Shown: in pieces, positions 36,486 to 45,111 of the stretch | How the letters are laid out: each line of letters opens with the position of its first letter | Numbering within the stretch: the first letter of the stretch is position 1 | Origin: Imperialibacter sp. EC-SDR9 | GTDB taxonomy: Bacteria > Bacteroidota > Bacteroidia > Cytophagales > Cyclobacteriaceae | Direction: 5' to 3' | DNA: 64,000 nt | Assembly (NCBI RefSeq): GCF_902498805.1 | Contig: NZ_LR701577.1 | Coordinates: 62,001-126,000, forward strand | Notes under the pieces: generated by a model | The model's input: only the letters and a program-made list of their open reading frames with translations | Database searches by the model: none | What the model was told of the DNA's origin: nothing | Position numbers and translations under genes: made by a program

Positions 36486-37106
36486 TTTTTGCGTCGGGCG
36501 GTTTTCCTCCATCAACCTGGCCAACTCATGATCGTGGGGGTTTGCGCTTTTTTTTAGTTGCTCAATGATATTGGCATGATCCTTCTCATTCCTGTTTTGG
36601 CTCAGCTTGTAGGCAGCTTCCACGTTTTCTATTTTTATTCTGAAGCCTTTGATTCCCCGCAACTCCTTCTCCCTATAGTCCGCAGTCATATCTTCATATT
36701 TACGTCCTCCCGGGATGTTCGATTCGTAACTATCCATCAGTTCCTTCACATGCTCCTCCAACTCTGGCCCGGAAAGCAGTGCGGCTGATCCGTAGATATG
36801 AACGGCCTGGTAGTTCCAGGTGGGCACATTCTGCTTTTCATACCAGGACGGCGAAATATATCCATGGCTCCCCTGAAAAATGACAAGGACCTGATCCGCT
36901 TTTTCAAGCACTGACGTTAGCTCATTAGCAATGGAAAGGTGGCCTGTCAAAAAATAACTGCCGTCCCTTTCCTCAAGCCAAAATGGTATATGGCTTGCTA
37001 GTGGTATATTTGATTGGCTTGCTATGAGAATCCCGAACGGGTTCGATTTGATGAAGTCTAAGACTTTATCAGCATCAGTCATTTGAAAATAAGGAGCTAC
37101 ATACAT
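36468..37106 (-). CDS. PaiB-like FMN-binding protein (putative transcriptional regulator)
   Basis: From ATG at 37106 the product is 212 residues and starts MYVAPYFQM like the PaiB family. Visible blocks are FGILIASQSNIPLASHIPF, GHLSIANEL, FQGSHGYISPSWY, VPTWNYQAVHIYG and the C-terminal IKGFRIKIENVEAAYKLSQNR. PaiB of Bacillus represses sporulation and protease genes; structurally it is an FMN-binding split barrel. An in-frame ATG at 37250 would run into the divergent DUF2784 gene, so the shorter start is chosen. The two divergent starts are only 35 bases apart. Confidence 0.85.
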   Translation of the reverse strand: MYVAPYFQMTDADKVLDFIKSNPFGILIASQSNIPLASHIPFWLEERDGSYFLTGHLSIANELTSVLEKADQVLVIFQGSHGYISPSWYEKQNVPTWNYQAVHIYGSAALLSGPELEEHVKELMDSYESNIPGGRKYEDMTADYREKELRGIKGFRIKIENVEAAYKLSQNRNEKDHANIIEQLKKSANPHDHELARLMEENRPTQKQKAGL

Positions 37107-37141
37107 ATCGCATACTTGATTAATGATGCAAACTAATACGT

Positions 37142-37534
37142 ATGTTACAATTTCTTGACTATTTCTTAACAGGATTTCACACCGTTTTTGTGCTGTTTGT
37201 GCTGTTTGGTTGGATACCTGAAGCAACACGGAAAGCTCATTTGATAGCATTGGCGCTCACTATTGCAGCATGGCTACTCCTTGGAATTTGGTATGGGATA
37301 GGCTATTGCCCGCTCACCGACTGGCACTGGGACATTAAAAAAGAACTCGGGGAAAAACATCTACCCAACTCATTTACCAAGTACATTTTCGATCAGGCAA
37401 CCGGGCTAAGTGCCAATAAACGCATTGTTGACATTTTTACTGCCGCCGGACTTGTGTTTGGAATCGTTATGGCTGGTGTTAAGTTTTCCCAAAAAAGAAG
37501 GATCGAACGTTTGAAACAAAAAAGGGAAGGCTAA
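37142..37534 (+). CDS. DUF2784 membrane protein
   Basis: The 130-residue protein has three predicted membrane helices (about 5-23, 33-54 and 99-114) and the family pattern CPLTDWHWDIKKELG between helices 2 and 3, ending in a strongly basic tail. It fits DUF2784. Function unknown. It is divergent from the PaiB-like gene, with a shared 35-base promoter region. Confidence 0.75.
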   Translation: MLQFLDYFLTGFHTVFVLFVLFGWIPEATRKAHLIALALTIAAWLLLGIWYGIGYCPLTDWHWDIKKELGEKHLPNSFTKYIFDQATGLSANKRIVDIFTAAGLVFGIVMAGVKFSQKRRIERLKQKREG

Positions 37535-37543
37535 CGCCTTCCC
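37517..37543 (-). terminator. Terminator of the DUF3078 gene, inside the DUF2784 3' end
   Basis: GGGAAGGC / GCCTTCCC with a four-base loop overlaps the DUF2784 stop. The T-run that follows on the minus strand (37523-37517) makes it a terminator for the convergent DUF3078 gene. Confidence 0.55.
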
Positions 37544-37615
37544 AAAAAAATTCTTTACCCAGCTAAAAAAGTATGGAGTAAATGTAATTAATTCTTTCTT
37601 AAATGCAAAAAGCTT

Positions 37616-38581
37616 CTATTTTTTCAGCTTGTCTCCCATCTTCACAGTTAACCCGATCCCGAAAAGTTGTTTGAACTGTACCCTTGGGCCGACCCCTGTT
37701 TGCACACCTGCTTCGTCGAATTGAGCGATTTTTATGTCATCATCATAAATAAGCTGAGTAATAAAGCTTGTGCTTAGCCACTCGTTTACCTTCAGGATGA
37801 TGATATTTTCCCAGTTCACATCGATGTTTTGCGGATTGTTCAAGTAGTTGGAGAACATTTCCAGCCTCGATTCAATGTTGACATTGGAAACAACCTCTTT
37901 TTTGTAGTTCACCTTCAAAAAACTACCAAGTTCAGCCCTCGCTTTCTTTCCAGCAGTTAACACTGTCACGCCGTCAGTATCAAAAACAGCTCCCTCAACA
38001 CCAAAGGCGCCTGCATTGGCCAATCTTTCGTCGTTCACAAAGGTGAACTTTCCCGTAACAGGTGCAAAATTGACTGAGAAACTGGGATTTACCTTAATAT
38101 CAACACCAGTAGCTACCAAAGCGTAGCCTGGAGCCATAAACTTTGAAATATACTCTTCATCTCCAGGGGCGGAAAATCCTGGCGCAAATTGAGTTCTAAA
38201 ATCAATCAATGAAGAGAAGTACAGCCTGCCGTCTTTTGCCTGCGACATCTTTCTACCAAACTTACTTACAATGTTTATTTTGTCATTTGTCTTTTGAAAA
38301 TCGGCGTCGCCTTGTTTGATAAGCCCATAGCCCAATTCAAGATAGTTCTCCCAGGAATTTCTATCCTTAGTATAGTTGGCAAAAGTGGTCATGTAGCCAC
38401 CAAGAGAAATAGAATTCTGGCCGCCAGCAGCCCAGTTAGTAAGACTTACCTGAGTAAAAGAAGCAGTTCCAAGGAATCCCTTCTTCCAGTATGTGGTGTC
38501 TGTTGGCGCTGCATCTTGTGCCATACCAGAGCCCAAAACCGCAAATAACAATAACATTAGAAATAGACTTTTCTTCATCAC
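37616..38581 (-). CDS. DUF3078 protein, predicted outer-membrane barrel
   Basis: The 321-residue protein has a cleavable signal (ending SGMAQ at about residue 22) and then the DUF3078 start DTTYWKKGFLGTASFTQVSLTNWAAGGQNSIS with the diagnostic NWAAGG. The rest alternates aromatic and polar residues as in an outer-membrane beta-barrel. Function is unknown; the family is common in Bacteroidota. It is a single minus-strand gene. Confidence 0.8.
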   Translation of the reverse strand: MMKKSLFLMLLLFAVLGSGMAQDAAPTDTTYWKKGFLGTASFTQVSLTNWAAGGQNSISLGGYMTTFANYTKDRNSWENYLELGYGLIKQGDADFQKTNDKINIVSKFGRKMSQAKDGRLYFSSLIDFRTQFAPGFSAPGDEEYISKFMAPGYALVATGVDIKVNPSFSVNFAPVTGKFTFVNDERLANAGAFGVEGAVFDTDGVTVLTAGKKARAELGSFLKVNYKKEVVSNVNIESRLEMFSNYLNNPQNIDVNWENIIILKVNEWLSTSFITQLIYDDDIKIAQFDEAGVQTGVGPRVQFKQLFGIGLTVKMGDKLKK

Positions 38582-38658
38582 AAATTTTTGAAATATAGTT
38601 TAACAGTTCAGCTATAAAATGCTCTGGGCTGGAAGAAAAAGCGTCAAATATGGGTATA

Positions 38659-40347
38659 TTATTTATAAGAATTCACTTTCTCATCATTTTCTTTTAAAAT
38701 TCTCCTCAAAATTTTGCCAACATTAGACTTGGGAAGTTCTTTCACAAACTCTACGTGCTTCGGCACTTTGTAGCCCGTCAAGCTCTCTCTGCAAAAGCTT
38801 ACGAGTTCTTCTGCGGTAAGGCTTTGATCCTTTTTCACTACAAAGATTTTCACAGCCTCGTTTGACTTCGGGTCAGGCACTCCTATAGCGCCTACCTCAA
38901 GCACCTTAGGGTTGCTGGCTACCGTATCTTCAATTTCATTCGGATAGACATTGAAGCCGGAAACAAGAATCATTTCTTTCTTCCGGTCAACAATTTTCAC
39001 AAAACCATCCTTGTCGATAATCCCTATGTCGCCGGTTTTGAACCAACCGTCAACAAACACTTTCGCCGTTTCATCCGGCCTCTCCCAATAGCCACTCATC
39101 ACCTGAGGGCCTTTGGCACATATTTCTCCAGGCTGGCCAACTGGCACTTCCTTTCCATCGTCATCCAGCAATATGATTTCGGTGCTCGGTACAGGCAAAC
39201 CAATAAATCCATTTCTATGAGTGCCATCCAGTGGGTTGCAGGCAAGTACCGGAGAGGTTTCACTCAATCCATATCCTTCTACCAGAGGGCAACCAGTCAC
39301 TTCCCTCCATCTTTCAGCCACTGCCTTCTGCACGGCCATGCCACCGCCAATCGCTCCCTTAAGCTTACTAAAGTCCAGCGTTTTGAAACTCTCCTGATTA
39401 AGCAAGCCGTTGAACAGTGTATTAACGCCAGTAATAATGCTAAACGGGTTCTTTTTCATGTCGGCACAAAAAGCCTTCATGTCTCTCGGGTTTGTTACGA
39501 GCACATTTTTTGCTCCCACATGAAACATCAGCAGGCCATTTACTGCAAGCGCAAAAATGTGATAAAGAGGCAACGCAGTAATGACCACCACCTCCTCACC
39601 TTCTACGAAAATTGGCTGAAACCACTGCGTCGTTTGCAAGGTATGCGCAACCATGTTACGATGCGAAAGCGTGGCACCCTTAGACACACCTGTGGTACCT
39701 CCTGTGTATTGCAGAAACGCCACGTCCTCTCCCTTGATCTCCGGCTTATCAAATTGTAGACTGGCACCTTCCTTCATGACTTGCTTTAAACTAACCGCAC
39801 CAGGAATACGAAACGGCGGGACCATCTTCTTTATACGCTTCACCACGAAGTTTACTATGGGGCCTTTGAGACCTTTCAAGAAGTCACCCAACTCAGTAAC
39901 AATGACATGTTTTATATCAGTGTTGGCTATTATTTTTTCCAGGTTGAACGCAAAATTGGCAACAATCACAATAGCCTTGGCGCCCGAGTCCTTGAATTGG
40001 TGCTCCATTTCCTTATGTGTGTACAAGGGATTGGTGTTAACTACCACCAGACCAGCCTTGATGGCTCCAAACATGACGATGGGGTACTGCAGGCAGTTTG
40101 GCATTTGGATAGCTATGCGGTCTCCCTTTTTCAGGCCCAGTTTTTTCTGCAGATAGGCAGCAAACTGTGTGGACTTCTCATCCACCTCCCTGTAGGTAAA
40201 GCCTTTGTCCATATTGAGAAACGCAGTCTGATCTGCATATTTCTTCATGGACTCAGCAAGCATTTCAACTAATGACGTATACTCATCGGGGTTAATTTCT
40301 TTGGCAACACCAGCGGGGTAGTGCTTGAACCAGGGATAATCTTTCAT
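38659..40347 (-). CDS. fadD: Long-chain fatty-acid--CoA ligase FadD
   Basis: The 562-residue protein is an adenylate-forming enzyme. It shows the P-loop-like YTGGTTGVSKGATLSH, VEGYGLSETSPV, GWFKTGDIG and the C-terminal KEMILVSGFNVYPNEIE plus PKSNVGKILRR with the catalytic lysine. It activates fatty acids to acyl-CoA with ATP. It stands alone; the LuxC-like reductase elsewhere in the window could use such acyl groups. Length and motifs match E. coli FadD. Confidence 0.92.
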   Translation of the reverse strand: MKDYPWFKHYPAGVAKEINPDEYTSLVEMLAESMKKYADQTAFLNMDKGFTYREVDEKSTQFAAYLQKKLGLKKGDRIAIQMPNCLQYPIVMFGAIKAGLVVVNTNPLYTHKEMEHQFKDSGAKAIVIVANFAFNLEKIIANTDIKHVIVTELGDFLKGLKGPIVNFVVKRIKKMVPPFRIPGAVSLKQVMKEGASLQFDKPEIKGEDVAFLQYTGGTTGVSKGATLSHRNMVAHTLQTTQWFQPIFVEGEEVVVITALPLYHIFALAVNGLLMFHVGAKNVLVTNPRDMKAFCADMKKNPFSIITGVNTLFNGLLNQESFKTLDFSKLKGAIGGGMAVQKAVAERWREVTGCPLVEGYGLSETSPVLACNPLDGTHRNGFIGLPVPSTEIILLDDDGKEVPVGQPGEICAKGPQVMSGYWERPDETAKVFVDGWFKTGDIGIIDKDGFVKIVDRKKEMILVSGFNVYPNEIEDTVASNPKVLEVGAIGVPDPKSNEAVKIFVVKKDQSLTAEELVSFCRESLTGYKVPKHVEFVKELPKSNVGKILRRILKENDEKVNSYK

Positions 40348-40496
40348 AGTTCTAATATCGTTTAAGTAGAGTTGCCAATATGACTATCGCTAGGGCATAT
40401 TGTTTACTCATCCGATATAAGCTATTAACGGCAAAAAATCAAATGATTAAGTATTGTTGCACGAAGCCTGTGGCGTGAAAGTCAATAATTGAAAAT

Positions 40497-40531
40497 AAAA
40501 AAAACCGGTAGAACGAAATTCATACCGGTTT
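40497..40531 (-). terminator. Terminator downstream of the tRNA-like gene
   Basis: On the minus strand AAACCGGTA / TACCGGTTT forms a 9-bp stem with a 12-base loop, followed by a T-run (40504-40497). It begins 30 bases after the CCA of the tRNA-like gene. Confidence 0.75.
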
Positions 40532-40560
40532 CCAAATAAACAACATTAACCCAAAAATGA

Positions 40561-40685
40561 TGGCTGTAGGAGAAGGATTCGAACCTCCACGGAGCAGTTA
40601 GGTCCACACGAGCTCTATGTGGACTTTATTCCTTATCCCCACCCCCGAGACAGGAGGGCATGGCTGCCAATTTCATCACCCTACA
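40561..40685 (-). tRNA. Atypical tRNA-like gene with a 53-base variable region (anticodon reads GUC)
   Basis: The minus strand folds as a tRNA: acceptor TGTAGGG/TCCTACA (7 bp), a 3-bp D-stem ATG/CAT with GG in the loop, anticodon stem CCCTC/GGGGG with loop CTGTCTC, T-stem GGAGG/CCTTC with loop TTCGAAT, G73 and an encoded CCA. The region between the anticodon and T-stems (40641-40589) is 53 bases and contains a perfect 7-bp hairpin GTCCACA/TGTGGAC. The nominal anticodon GUC would be Asp, but normal tRNA-Asp has a short variable loop, and position 37 is a pyrimidine. Function in translation is therefore doubtful. Its own terminator follows. Confidence 0.65.
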
Positions 40686-40767
40686 TTGTGATCTGCAAGT
40701 CAATTCATCTAATTGACTGCAACAAAATTAACAAGAGTTTGATTTTATTAAAATATTTTTAATAAAT

Positions 40768-40798
40768 TTGATAAAAAAATGTACAACACATAATTTCG
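40768..40798 (+). promoter_or_regulatory. Promoter of the Lrp/AsnC-family gene
   Basis: TTG (40768-40770), 20 bases, TAATTTCG (40791-40798), followed by an AT-rich partly symmetrical stretch (about 40807-40826) before the ATG at 40840 that might bind the regulator itself. Confidence 0.4.
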
Positions 40799-40839
40799 AA
40801 CCTCTCATAATAGTAGATTATTAAATCAGGGTAGTTAAA

Positions 40840-41301
40840 ATGAGTAAAAATTACGAAATTGATAATGTAGACTTGAAGATTCTGAACCTTTTGATGGAAG
40901 ATGCCAAGATTCCATACACTGAAATTGCCAAAAAGGTGTTCGTTTCGGGGGGTACAGTTCACGTGAGAATGAAAAAACTTGAAGAAATGGGCGTTGTTCA
41001 GGGCACCACTCTCAAGTTAGACTATTCCAAACTAGGGTACGATATTACGTGCTTTATCGGTATTTACCTTCAAAAAAGCTCTCTATATGATGAGGTCGTT
41101 GAGCGCTTGAGGGAAATTCCCGAAATTGTAACCGTCAACTACACCACCGGTAACTATAGTATCTTCGTCAAGCTTCACTGCAGAGACACCAAACATCTGA
41201 GAGAAGTGCTTCATGACAAGATTCAAAAGGTGGAAGGAATTGAAAGGACGGAAACCCTGATTAGCCTCGAAGAAAGCCTGAGCCGCCATATCAGTTTTTA
41301 G
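40840..41301 (+). CDS. Lrp/AsnC family transcriptional regulator
   Basis: The 153-residue protein has an N-terminal helix-turn-helix (LKILNLLMEDAKIPYTEIAKKVFVSGGTVHVRMKKLEEMG region, about residues 10-50) and a C-terminal RAM ligand-binding domain (about 68-150; YDITCFIGIYL, TGNYSIFVKLHC). Such proteins form octamers and respond to amino acids. It lies between the tRNA-like gene and the suf operon but is separated from suf by a long terminator-like hairpin, so it is transcribed alone. Confidence 0.92.
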   Translation: MSKNYEIDNVDLKILNLLMEDAKIPYTEIAKKVFVSGGTVHVRMKKLEEMGVVQGTTLKLDYSKLGYDITCFIGIYLQKSSLYDEVVERLREIPEIVTVNYTTGNYSIFVKLHCRDTKHLREVLHDKIQKVEGIERTETLISLEESLSRHISF

Positions 41302-41324
41302 TACCCATTTCGGAAACTATTTAG

Positions 41325-41380
41325 CCCGATAAAGGTTTTACTATGAGTGCCATAGTTTTGAAACCTTTATCGGGTTTAAT
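41325..41380. terminator. Long composite hairpin between the Lrp-family gene and sufB
   Basis: CCCGATAAAGGTTT (41325-41338) pairs perfectly with AAACCTTTATCGGG (41361-41374), enclosing a second stem ACTATG/CATAGT. A T-rich tract follows. It ends the Lrp-family transcript and lies about 45 bases upstream of the suf promoter. Confidence 0.7.
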
Positions 41381-41419
41381 TTTCATACCCCTTTTGCGAA
41401 AAAAATGACTCCTCAAGTC

Positions 41420-41448
41420 TTGGGGTAGTAATTTATGTTGTACATTTG
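41420..41448 (+). promoter_or_regulatory. Promoter of the suf operon
   Basis: TTG (41420-41422), 18 bases, TACATTTG (41441-41448): a near-perfect Bacteroidota promoter. The leader to the sufB ATG at 41481 would be about 25 bases. No recognisable iron- or cluster-sensing operator was identified. Confidence 0.6.
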
Positions 41449-41480
41449 CTTTAATTATAATCAGTCTAAATAAGTAGAGG

Positions 41481-42926
41481 ATGAGTAAGGACAACCAAAT
41501 ACTGGAAGAGCTCACCAAATCAGATTATAAATACGGATTTCACTCCGATATTGAAACTGAGTCGGCACCCAAAGGTCTTAATGAAGATATTGTCAGGTTT
41601 ATTTCTGCAAAAAAGGAAGAGCCTGAGTGGATGCTGGAATGGAGACTTTCAGCTTACCGTCACTGGTTGACTTTGAAAGAGCCAACCTGGCAAAATGTCA
41701 CTTTCCCGGAAATTAACTATCAGGACATCATTTTTTATGCTGCTCCCAAGCAAAAGATATCGCCTAAGAGCCTCGACGAAGTAGATCCTGAGCTGAGGGC
41801 TACCTTTGAGAAGCTTGGCATTTCGTTTGACGAACAAAAAAGACTTACAGGTGTGGCGGTCGACGCCGTGCTGGACAGCGTTTCCGTAGCTACTACTTTC
41901 AAGAGTAAACTTGGCGAACTGGGCATTATCTTTTGTTCTTTCTCAGAAGCGGTGAGAGAACACCCCGAACTAGTTAAAAAGTATATCGGGTCAGTAGTAC
42001 CTGTCAACGATAACTATTTCTCCGCTCTTAACTCTGCGGTATTTTCGGATGGTTCTTTTTGCTACATACCTAAAGGTGTGCGTTGCCCAATGGAGCTTTC
42101 CACCTATTTCCGGATCAATGCCATGAACACAGGGCAGTTTGAACGGACGCTGATTGTGGCTGAAGAAGGATCCTATGTAAGCTACCTGGAAGGCTGCACC
42201 GCTCCTATGAGGGACGAAAATCAGCTTCATGCGGCTGTTGTTGAGATTTTTGCAGCCAAAGATGCTGAAGTGAAGTACTCGACTGTGCAAAACTGGTACC
42301 CGGGAAGCAAAGAAGGCAAAGGCGGCATTTACAACTTTGTTACCAAGCGTGGCCTTTGCTCTGGCGACGGTTCTAAAATATCGTGGACACAGGTAGAAAC
42401 CGGGTCGGCAGTGACCTGGAAGTACCCTAGCTGTATCCTGAAAGGCGACAATTCCATTGGAGAGTTCTATTCAGTGGCTGTTACCAATAACTATCAGCAG
42501 GCTGACACTGGCACCAAAATGATCCATATTGGTAAAAATACCCGTTCCAGGATCGTTTCGAAGGGTATTTCTGCGGGCAAAAGCCAAAACAGCTACCGTG
42601 GACAGGTGAAGGTAATGAAACGTGCCGAAGGTGCGAGAAATTACTCTCAATGTGACTCACTGCTACTTGGCGACAAATGCGGAGCACATACCTTCCCATA
42701 TATCGACGTGGAGAATCCACTGGCAATTGTAGAGCACGAAGCTACGACGTCGAAAATCGGAGAAGATCAGATTTTCTACTGCAACCAGAGAGGAATAGCC
42801 ACAGAGGATGCAGTGGCGCTTATCGTAAATGGTTTCGCCAAAGAGGTGATGAATCAACTGCCTATGGAGTTTGCTGTTGAGGCTCAGAAACTTCTGGCTA
42901 TATCCCTCGAAGGCAGCGTGGGCTAA
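41481..42926 (+). CDS. sufB: Fe-S cluster assembly scaffold protein SufB
   Basis: The 481-residue protein is the scaffold of the SufBCD complex that builds [4Fe-4S] clusters. Characteristic blocks are [39 protein letters not shown], the VQNWYPG strand and the C-terminal beta-helix end with [21 protein letters not shown] and [17 protein letters not shown]. It is the first gene of a plus-strand operon whose strong promoter is 33 bases upstream. sufC follows after 83 bases. Confidence 0.97.
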   Translation: MSKDNQILEELTKSDYKYGFHSDIETESAPKGLNEDIVRFISAKKEEPEWMLEWRLSAYRHWLTLKEPTWQNVTFPEINYQDIIFYAAPKQKISPKSLDEVDPELRATFEKLGISFDEQKRLTGVAVDAVLDSVSVATTFKSKLGELGIIFCSFSEAVREHPELVKKYIGSVVPVNDNYFSALNSAVFSDGSFCYIPKGVRCPMELSTYFRINAMNTGQFERTLIVAEEGSYVSYLEGCTAPMRDENQLHAAVVEIFAAKDAEVKYSTVQNWYPGSKEGKGGIYNFVTKRGLCSGDGSKISWTQVETGSAVTWKYPSCILKGDNSIGEFYSVAVTNNYQQADTGTKMIHIGKNTRSRIVSKGISAGKSQNSYRGQVKVMKRAEGARNYSQCDSLLLGDKCGAHTFPYIDVENPLAIVEHEATTSKIGEDQIFYCNQRGIATEDAVALIVNGFAKEVMNQLPMEFAVEAQKLLAISLEGSVG

Positions 42927-43009
42927 GCAGAAACTCAGCAGACGAAAATTATGTTTTTATACGCCTGAAAATAAGGTCAGGCAAAAGTGAAAAAGAAAAG
43001 TAATTGACA

Positions 43010-43771
43010 ATGTTAAAGATAAAGAACCTTAAAGCTTCGGTAGAAGGAAAGATGATCCTCAACGGAATTAACCTGGAAGTAAAGCCAGGAGAAGTTCACG
43101 CTATTATGGGTCCGAATGGTTCAGGAAAAAGTACGCTGGCTTCTGTTTTGGCCGGTCGGGAAGACTATCAAATTGAAGGTGGAGAAGTAGAATATATTGG
43201 CAAAGATCTTTTGGATCTTTCTCCTGAGGAAAGAGCCAGGGAAGGTGTTTTTCTTGCCTTCCAGTATCCCGTAGAAATACCCGGTGTAAGCACGACCAAT
43301 TTTCTGAAAGCCGCTCTTAATCAAGTAAGAGAGCATCACGGCAAACCAGCACTCGACGCTGTTTCGTTTCTTAAATTGATGAAAGAAAAAATGGCACTGG
43401 TGGAGATCGACCAGGCGTTGCTTAGCAGGTCGTTGAACGAAGGCTTTTCTGGTGGAGAAAAGAAAAGAAATGAGATTTTCCAAATGGCGATGCTTGAACC
43501 GAAGTTGGCCATTCTGGACGAAACGGATAGCGGGCTTGACATTGATGCTTTGAGAATTGTGGCCAATGGCGTCAACAAACTCAAGACAAGAGACAACGCC
43601 ACTATTCTGATTACGCACTATCAGAGGCTGCTCGACTACATAGTGCCTGATTTTGTGCACGTTCTTTACAAGGGGCGCATTATCAAGTCAGGAGACAAGA
43701 GCCTGGCCTTACAACTCGAAGAAAAAGGGTACGACTGGATCAAAGAAGAAGCTGACACAGTTTCTGCTTAG
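43010..43771 (+). CDS. sufC: Fe-S cluster assembly ATPase SufC
   Basis: The 253-residue protein is an ABC-type ATPase without membrane domain: Walker A GPNGSGKST, signature FSGGEKKRNEI, and Walker B LAILDETDSGLD in which the usual Pro-Thr is replaced by Thr-Asp as in all SufC. It drives conformational change in SufB-SufD. ATG at 43010 is chosen over a TTG two codons earlier. It lies 27 bases before sufD. Confidence 0.97.
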   Translation: MLKIKNLKASVEGKMILNGINLEVKPGEVHAIMGPNGSGKSTLASVLAGREDYQIEGGEVEYIGKDLLDLSPEERAREGVFLAFQYPVEIPGVSTTNFLKAALNQVREHHGKPALDAVSFLKLMKEKMALVEIDQALLSRSLNEGFSGGEKKRNEIFQMAMLEPKLAILDETDSGLDIDALRIVANGVNKLKTRDNATILITHYQRLLDYIVPDFVHVLYKGRIIKSGDKSLALQLEEKGYDWIKEEADTVSA

Positions 43772-43798
43772 TTCTTTTAACCTGAAAATTCGTAAGTA

Positions 43799-45109
43799 AT
43801 GACAACCCCAAACGAATACATTAACACCGTCGGCAAGGCATTTGAAAAATTTGAGGCCAGCTTAAATGGCAGCAAATCAACTTTCCTGCACGAGCTAAGA
43901 AAAGAGTCCCTGGCCGCTATTCTCAAATCGGGACTACCCGGGCCAAAGCATGAAGAGTATCGCTACACCAACTTTGGCAAGGCACTTGAAAAGAGCATAG
44001 CTTACGAGGGCATCGTAGCCGAAACTGCCGCTGCCAGCGCCCCCACCCCTCTTGACAGTTTTGAGGGCTATAAGCTTTACTTCGTCAATGGTAAGCTGGA
44101 TGCTTCCCGTTCAGATTTGGGAGATTTAAGTGAAAAAGTTACTGTTACCTCTCTTGCATCGGCTGTTAAAGAACAAGGCGATTTGAAAGAATACCTGGGC
44201 AGCATTGTTAAATCGTGGCCGGATGCTTTTTCGCACCTCAACACGGCATTTGCGAAAGAAGGTGTTTTTATTCGAGTCAAGAAAAACACCATTCTGGATA
44301 AGCCGCTGTATATCATCCATTCAAATGACACGTCGGCTACTGAGGTGCTTGCACATTACAGAAACCTGGCAATTGTAGAAGAGGGGTCTCAACTAAAGGT
44401 GATAGAGGCTAATTTCTCCACCGGAGCAAATACTTCATATACTAATACCGTTTTGGAGATTTTCTGCAAAAAAAATGCCTCCGTAGAATGGAGTAAACTG
44501 CAGCTCGAAAACGAAACTGCGCTGCGGATTGACAATTCGCTGGTATATCAGGAAAGAGATTCCAAGTGCACAATCAATACCATCACGCTAAGTGGGCAGA
44601 TGGTGAGAAACAACCTCTACATTGCCCTGGATGACGAGAACACCGAGGCACATATGTATGGGTTGTACCTGATTGATGGAAAAACGCATGTAGACAACCA
44701 TACGTCTGTAGACCATAGAAAGCCTAATTCATTCTCCAATGAATTGTACAAAGGCATCATGGATGATCAGTCGCACGGGGTTTTTAACGGAAAGATATTT
44801 GTCCGTCAGGATGCGCAAAAAACCAATGCCTTTCAGCAGAACAATAACATTCTGCTAAGCCCCAATGCTGTGATCAACACCAAGCCTCAGCTCGAAATAT
44901 GGGCTGATGACGTGAAATGTTCGCACGGTTGCACCACAGGCCAGCTGGATAACGAACAGTTGTTCTACCTGCGAGCCCGTGGAATTTCAGAAGACAAGGC
45001 AAGAGCCATGCTTCTGCACGCATTTGCAGGCGACGTGATAGCGAACATATCCGTGGGGCCTGTCAAAGAATACCTCGAGCAGTTAATTACCGATAAAATA
45101 GAAAACTAG
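43799..45109 (+). CDS. sufD: Fe-S cluster assembly protein SufD
   Basis: The 436-residue protein is the SufB paralogue. It shares the beta-helix end (HTSVDHRKPNSFSNELYKG, FQQNNNILLSPNA, PQLEIWADDVKCSHGCTTG, LFYLRARGI) but has a divergent N-terminal half. It forms the SufBCD complex and is needed for iron loading. It is 27 bases after sufC and two bases before sufS, consistent with coupled translation. Confidence 0.95.
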   Translation: MTTPNEYINTVGKAFEKFEASLNGSKSTFLHELRKESLAAILKSGLPGPKHEEYRYTNFGKALEKSIAYEGIVAETAAASAPTPLDSFEGYKLYFVNGKLDASRSDLGDLSEKVTVTSLASAVKEQGDLKEYLGSIVKSWPDAFSHLNTAFAKEGVFIRVKKNTILDKPLYIIHSNDTSATEVLAHYRNLAIVEEGSQLKVIEANFSTGANTSYTNTVLEIFCKKNASVEWSKLQLENETALRIDNSLVYQERDSKCTINTITLSGQMVRNNLYIALDDENTEAHMYGLYLIDGKTHVDNHTSVDHRKPNSFSNELYKGIMDDQSHGVFNGKIFVRQDAQKTNAFQQNNNILLSPNAVINTKPQLEIWADDVKCSHGCTTGQLDNEQLFYLRARGISEDKARAMLLHAFAGDVIANISVGPVKEYLEQLITDKIEN

Positions 45110-45111
45110 CC

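Noticed and set aside
37107-37250. Longer N-terminus for the PaiB-like protein
   Set aside because: It would run antisense through the start of the DUF2784 gene; the family start is MYVAPYF at 37106.
40561-40685. tmRNA or group I intron-containing tRNA
   Set aside because: The element is far too short for tmRNA, has no tag frame, and the extra sequence is in the variable arm and not in the anticodon loop.
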